From the NCBI RefSeq assembly GCF_004770895.1, contig NZ_RQHS01000018.1:62001-126000 (forward strand): DNA of 64,000 nt, written 5' to 3'. The DNA is from Leptospira dzoumogneensis (GTDB lineage: Bacteria > Spirochaetota > Leptospiria > Leptospirales > Leptospiraceae). This document shows positions 61,050 through 64,000 of this stretch, in pieces. Each line of letters starts with the position of its first letter. The first letter of the stretch is position 1. The position numbers were made by a program, and so were the translations under genes. The notes beneath the pieces were generated by a model. That model saw only the letters and a list, made by a program, of their open reading frames with translations. It made no database searches and was not told the origin of the DNA.

Positions 61050-63511
61050 GTAAATACCCTATTTTTTAAAGAAATTGAATTTAATACTACGGTCAAAGAG
61101 CTTAATGTCATAAAACCGGCACAGATCACGGGAAGCATTAATCCTCCTGCCGCTAAAGGGATCATTATGGAATTATAAACTAGAGAAAGACAGATATTCT
61201 GCAGAATGACCTTTCTTGTTTTTCTTGCGATCAATACCGATTTGGGAAGGGAATCCAACCTATCTTTTACGAGTATGATATCCGATTTATCCAAGGAAAG
61301 ATCCGAGCCCATTCCCATAGAGATCCCGAGATCCGCCTGTGCGATACATGCGGAATCGTTGATCCCGTCTCCCACCATGATTACTATTTCTCCGGAAGAT
61401 TGGGCCTCTATGATCCTTTCTTTCTTTTGGATAGGCGTTAGATTTGCCTTATAATTTTGAATGCCGAGTTCTTTGGATAGAGTTTCAACCTTGGAAGGAA
61501 TATCCCCGGACAAAATTTCCATATTAGGAAAAAGTGATTTTAGTTCTTGGATGGAAGTTTTTGCTTCCGTTCTTGCCTTATCTCTAAATTCCCAGGCGAC
61601 TAAAGGTATACCATTCTCGGATAGATGGATCCAGCCGTCGTTTTCAGGTTTATTTTCCCAGGCAAAATTTTTCTTACCGATACGATAGATCTTGTCTTGG
61701 AATTTAGCCTCCATTCCTTCTCCTGGAATCTCTTTGTAGGAGTTCCAACCTGCGAGGTTGTCCGAGGAAGTGCCTGCAGTATCATCCGTAGTGATTTCTT
61801 CTAAGAACCGCGGTGTTTCACCTGCGAAAGCTTCTATAATCGATTTTGCGATCGGGTGAGATGAGTTAGACTCCAATCGGATCGCGGTCTCTCTAAACTT
61901 GGAAGGATCTTCCTCTAACGCGAAATACTTCTCCGCATTTAATTCCAATTTTCCTGTGGTCAATGTACCTGTTTTGTCGAAGAAAATCCGATTTGCTTTC
62001 GCTAAAATTTCCACGGACTCCGGATTTTTGACGAGGACCCCTTCTTTGGATTGGAGTAGATGGCTGATTACTAATGCCGCAGGCACACTTAGTCCTAATG
62101 CACAAGGGCAGGCTACGATCAGAACGCTGATCGTATTTAAGATCGCTTCTTCTGTGGAATGGGAATTAAACCAGTAGATAAACGTTCCGACCGCAACAAA
62201 CAAGACTACTTTTATGAATACTGCCGCCAGTTTATCGGTACTTCTTTGTATTTTTGGTTTTGTTAATAAAGAATCTTCTAATATTCTTCCGATCTGTGCG
62301 AGTGAACTTTCGTTTGCATTTCCTTTCGCCTGGAATTTTATATCCGTGGAAAGTGAAACTGAACCTGCTTTGATCTCTGTTCCTCTGGATTTTCGGATCG
62401 GTTTACTTTCTCCTGTCAAAACGGATTCGTCGAAAAATGCAGTTTCGGATTCTAAGATCCCGTCTACCGGGGCCTTACTTCCCAGGGATAATCTGACTAT
62501 ATCTCCTCTTTCGATAGAGGAGGCGGAATGTTTGGACCAGATCCCTTTTTTGGATACTTCGTATTCTTCGGGTAGAAGGGAGAGTAATTCCCCTATTTTA
62601 GCGCCCGCCTTGTAACGGATCATCGCCTCGAAATATTTTCCAAGTAATATGAAGAAGTAGATGGTGCAAACCGAGTCGAAATAAACTTCTCCCTTTCCGG
62701 AAACGGTTACATAGATACTATAGAAGTAGGCGAGACTTACTCCTGCGAATAATAATGTATCCATTCCGAGGAGTTTTCTTTTCCAGGATTCGTAAGCTCC
62801 TTTCCAGAAAGGATAACCCGAATAAAAATAGACCGGCGTAGCGAATATCCAGGATATATAATGGAATAAATTTTTAATATTGAATTCCATTCCTTCGAAG
62901 TAACCTGCGTATAGGCTCGCGGAGAATAACATGATATTCCCCCAACAAAAGCCTGCTACTATCATCCGAATGCTAAGTTCTTGGAAGGGTTTCTCCACCT
63001 TGGATTCAGCTTTTAGGGGAGAATATAGTTTGGCTTTGTATCCCAAACTTTCGATCGTTTTGATAATTTTCCCTAGTGTGATCTTAGAAAGATCGAATCC
63101 TACTTTGAGTCTTCCTGTTCCAAAATTGATCCTTGCTTCTTGGACACCTTCCGTTTTTGTGAGAACGGTTTCGATCAGCCATACACAGGCGGAACAATGC
63201 AGGTTGGTGACTGTGATATAAACATTTGAATCCGCGCCGGTCCTCTTTTCTAGATATTCGGAATATACGGATTCATTATCCAATTCTTCCGGGGAAATTT
63301 TTTGGATCTCTTTATCGATCGGTTCTAAGGACTGGGATCCTCTGATCTGATAGAATTTGTCTAGTCCGTTTTCGAGTAATAGATGAGAGATCTCCGCGCA
63401 TCCGTTACAGCAATATTCTCTTTCAACTCCGCGTTCTGTTCTGCGTATGGAAACCCCGTCAATTTCAGTATTACAATGAAAACATAATGTTCTGTTTTCT
63501 AATACTTTCAA
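61046..63511 (-). CDS. ccoI: CcoI/FixI-type copper P-type ATPase
   Basis: This 821-residue protein has an N-terminal cysteine-rich metal site (CFHCNTEIDG, EYCCNGCAEIS) and an HMA domain (NLHCSACVWLIETVL). Eight membrane segments include the ion-binding C468-P-C470 (VACPCALGLSVPAAL). The phosphorylated aspartate is D512 in FDKTGTLTTGK, and the hinge is VGDGINDSACIAQAD. This is the CcoI/FixI layout: it moves copper toward the periplasmic side for the cbb3 oxidase. It overlaps ccoS and the FixH/CcoH gene by four bases each, so the three are coupled. Confidence 0.95.
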   Translation of the reverse strand: MKVLENRTLCFHCNTEIDGVSIRRTERGVEREYCCNGCAEISHLLLENGLDKFYQIRGSQSLEPIDKEIQKISPEELDNESVYSEYLEKRTGADSNVYITVTNLHCSACVWLIETVLTKTEGVQEARINFGTGRLKVGFDLSKITLGKIIKTIESLGYKAKLYSPLKAESKVEKPFQELSIRMIVAGFCWGNIMLFSASLYAGYFEGMEFNIKNLFHYISWIFATPVYFYSGYPFWKGAYESWKRKLLGMDTLLFAGVSLAYFYSIYVTVSGKGEVYFDSVCTIYFFILLGKYFEAMIRYKAGAKIGELLSLLPEEYEVSKKGIWSKHSASSIERGDIVRLSLGSKAPVDGILESETAFFDESVLTGESKPIRKSRGTEIKAGSVSLSTDIKFQAKGNANESSLAQIGRILEDSLLTKPKIQRSTDKLAAVFIKVVLFVAVGTFIYWFNSHSTEEAILNTISVLIVACPCALGLSVPAALVISHLLQSKEGVLVKNPESVEILAKANRIFFDKTGTLTTGKLELNAEKYFALEEDPSKFRETAIRLESNSSHPIAKSIIEAFAGETPRFLEEITTDDTAGTSSDNLAGWNSYKEIPGEGMEAKFQDKIYRIGKKNFAWENKPENDGWIHLSENGIPLVAWEFRDKARTEAKTSIQELKSLFPNMEILSGDIPSKVETLSKELGIQNYKANLTPIQKKERIIEAQSSGEIVIMVGDGINDSACIAQADLGISMGMGSDLSLDKSDIILVKDRLDSLPKSVLIARKTRKVILQNICLSLVYNSIMIPLAAGGLMLPVICAGFMTLSSLTVVLNSISLKNRVFT

Positions 63512-63993
63512 TGGATTACCTTAGTGGATACTGTCTTTTCCAGTATCCCTTCCGGGATCTTGGCAGAGACGGAAATTCTCCATTCTCCCGGGAATGGAAT
63601 AGAAAGTGTTCCTTGGTATTTTCCCGGAGTGATCTCTTTTAAGGCGATTGTCTCGTTGAATTTTTCAGTGGCGGTTTTATCCAACTGGACTTGGATCTGA
63701 GCACCTTTGATCCTTTCCTGTCCATGTTTGAATTCCAAATATAGTTCTTGTTTTCCAGATCGGAATACATTCGGATTTTGGATCCAATCCGCTTGGAATC
63801 CGTAACCGGCCTCTATCATTTTTCTTTGAGATAGAATGGACTGTTCGTATTTGAGCCCTTTTTCGTAATAGTTGGAATCGATAGCAGGTGTATGTCCCGC
63901 TAATGCAAGTTTTACTGTGTAAAATGTAGCAGCAAACAATGCCAGAAATGCGATCTTGATCACCCAAAATGCTCTTTTTAAACTAACGTCCAT
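63508..63993 (-). CDS. ccoH: FixH/CcoH family cbb3 oxidase assembly protein
   Basis: This 161-residue membrane-anchored protein has one N-terminal transmembrane helix (FWVIKIAFLALFAATFYTVKLAL). A periplasmic domain follows with NYYEKGLKYEQSI and the final beta-sandwich PGEWRISVSAKIP, all FixH features. It helps assemble or stabilise cbb3 oxidase. The ATG is close to the right edge. A TAG just upstream on the minus strand (63997-63999) could be the stop codon of the next gene, plausibly ccoG. The ccoNOP genes are probably further right. Confidence 0.88.
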   Translation of the reverse strand: MDVSLKRAFWVIKIAFLALFAATFYTVKLALAGHTPAIDSNYYEKGLKYEQSILSQRKMIEAGYGFQADWIQNPNVFRSGKQELYLEFKHGQERIKGAQIQVQLDKTATEKFNETIALKEITPGKYQGTLSIPFPGEWRISVSAKIPEGILEKTVSTKVIH

Positions 63994-64000
63994 GGACTAT

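Noticed and set aside
1..64000. CRISPR array, insertion sequence, prophage or tRNA
   Set aside because: No direct-repeat/spacer pattern, transposase-like protein, phage structural gene or cloverleaf was recognised. The only regular repeats are the HAMP coding units.

Overview
The window looks like a chromosomal segment of a spirochaete, most likely Leptospira. This is inferred from moderate-to-low GC, frequent TTG/GTG starts, dense two-component signalling, leptospiral-style lipoproteins and the make-up of the cobalamin operon. A complete corrin operon would fit an infectious-clade (P1 or P2) species better than a saprophyte, but that is an inference. No rRNA, tRNA, CRISPR array, insertion sequence or prophage was seen.

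Layout. (1) 1-17.7 kb, mostly plus strand: signalling genes. A truncated triple-receiver hybrid kinase and a receiver-kinase are followed by a SoxR regulator with divergent FMN reductase and MFS genes, an OsmC protein, a lipoprotein, a GAF-kinase/NarL-type pair, and a 2108-residue hybrid kinase with a long tandem HAMP array plus three small partners. (2) 17.7-39.1 kb, minus strand: corrinoid metabolism. A TonB-dependent receptor sits behind a compact cobalamin riboswitch. Upstream of it lies a tightly packed 20-gene operon for cobalt uptake and anaerobic B12 synthesis, behind a classical cobalamin riboswitch. (3) 39.1-46 kb: a catalase-like protein, a short-chain dehydrogenase, a Crp-family regulator, a PAS-kinase and an outer-membrane beta-barrel gene with a very good sigma-54 promoter. 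(4) 46.1-49.7 kb: a nitrate reductase fused to its own flavin reductase. (5) 49.7-60.1 kb: a 7TM-PP2C-TPR signalling protein, a TetR regulator with twin palindromic operators facing a metallo-beta-lactamase-fold gene, a LytS/LytR-like pair, a beta-CASP nuclease and a Crp/Fnr regulator. (6) 60.1-64 kb, minus strand: cbb3 oxidase assembly genes (SafE-like protein, ccoS, ccoI, ccoH).

How the genes work together. The corrin operon runs from cobalt import (CbtB/CbtA) and chelation (CbiX fused to a ferredoxin) through the ring methylations (CbiL, H, F, ET), CbiG, CbiD and CbiC to amidation (CbiA, CbiP), adenosylation (CobO), side-chain attachment (CobD-like, CbiB, CobU) and salvage (CbiZ). Not seen here are CbiJ, CobS and CobT. 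The two riboswitches would let corrinoid repress both synthesis and uptake. The sigma-54-like sites around 45-46 kb would tie the porin, and perhaps nitrate assimilation, to nitrogen status. The cbb3 assembly genes point to microaerobic respiration, with the structural ccoNOP genes probably beyond the right edge.
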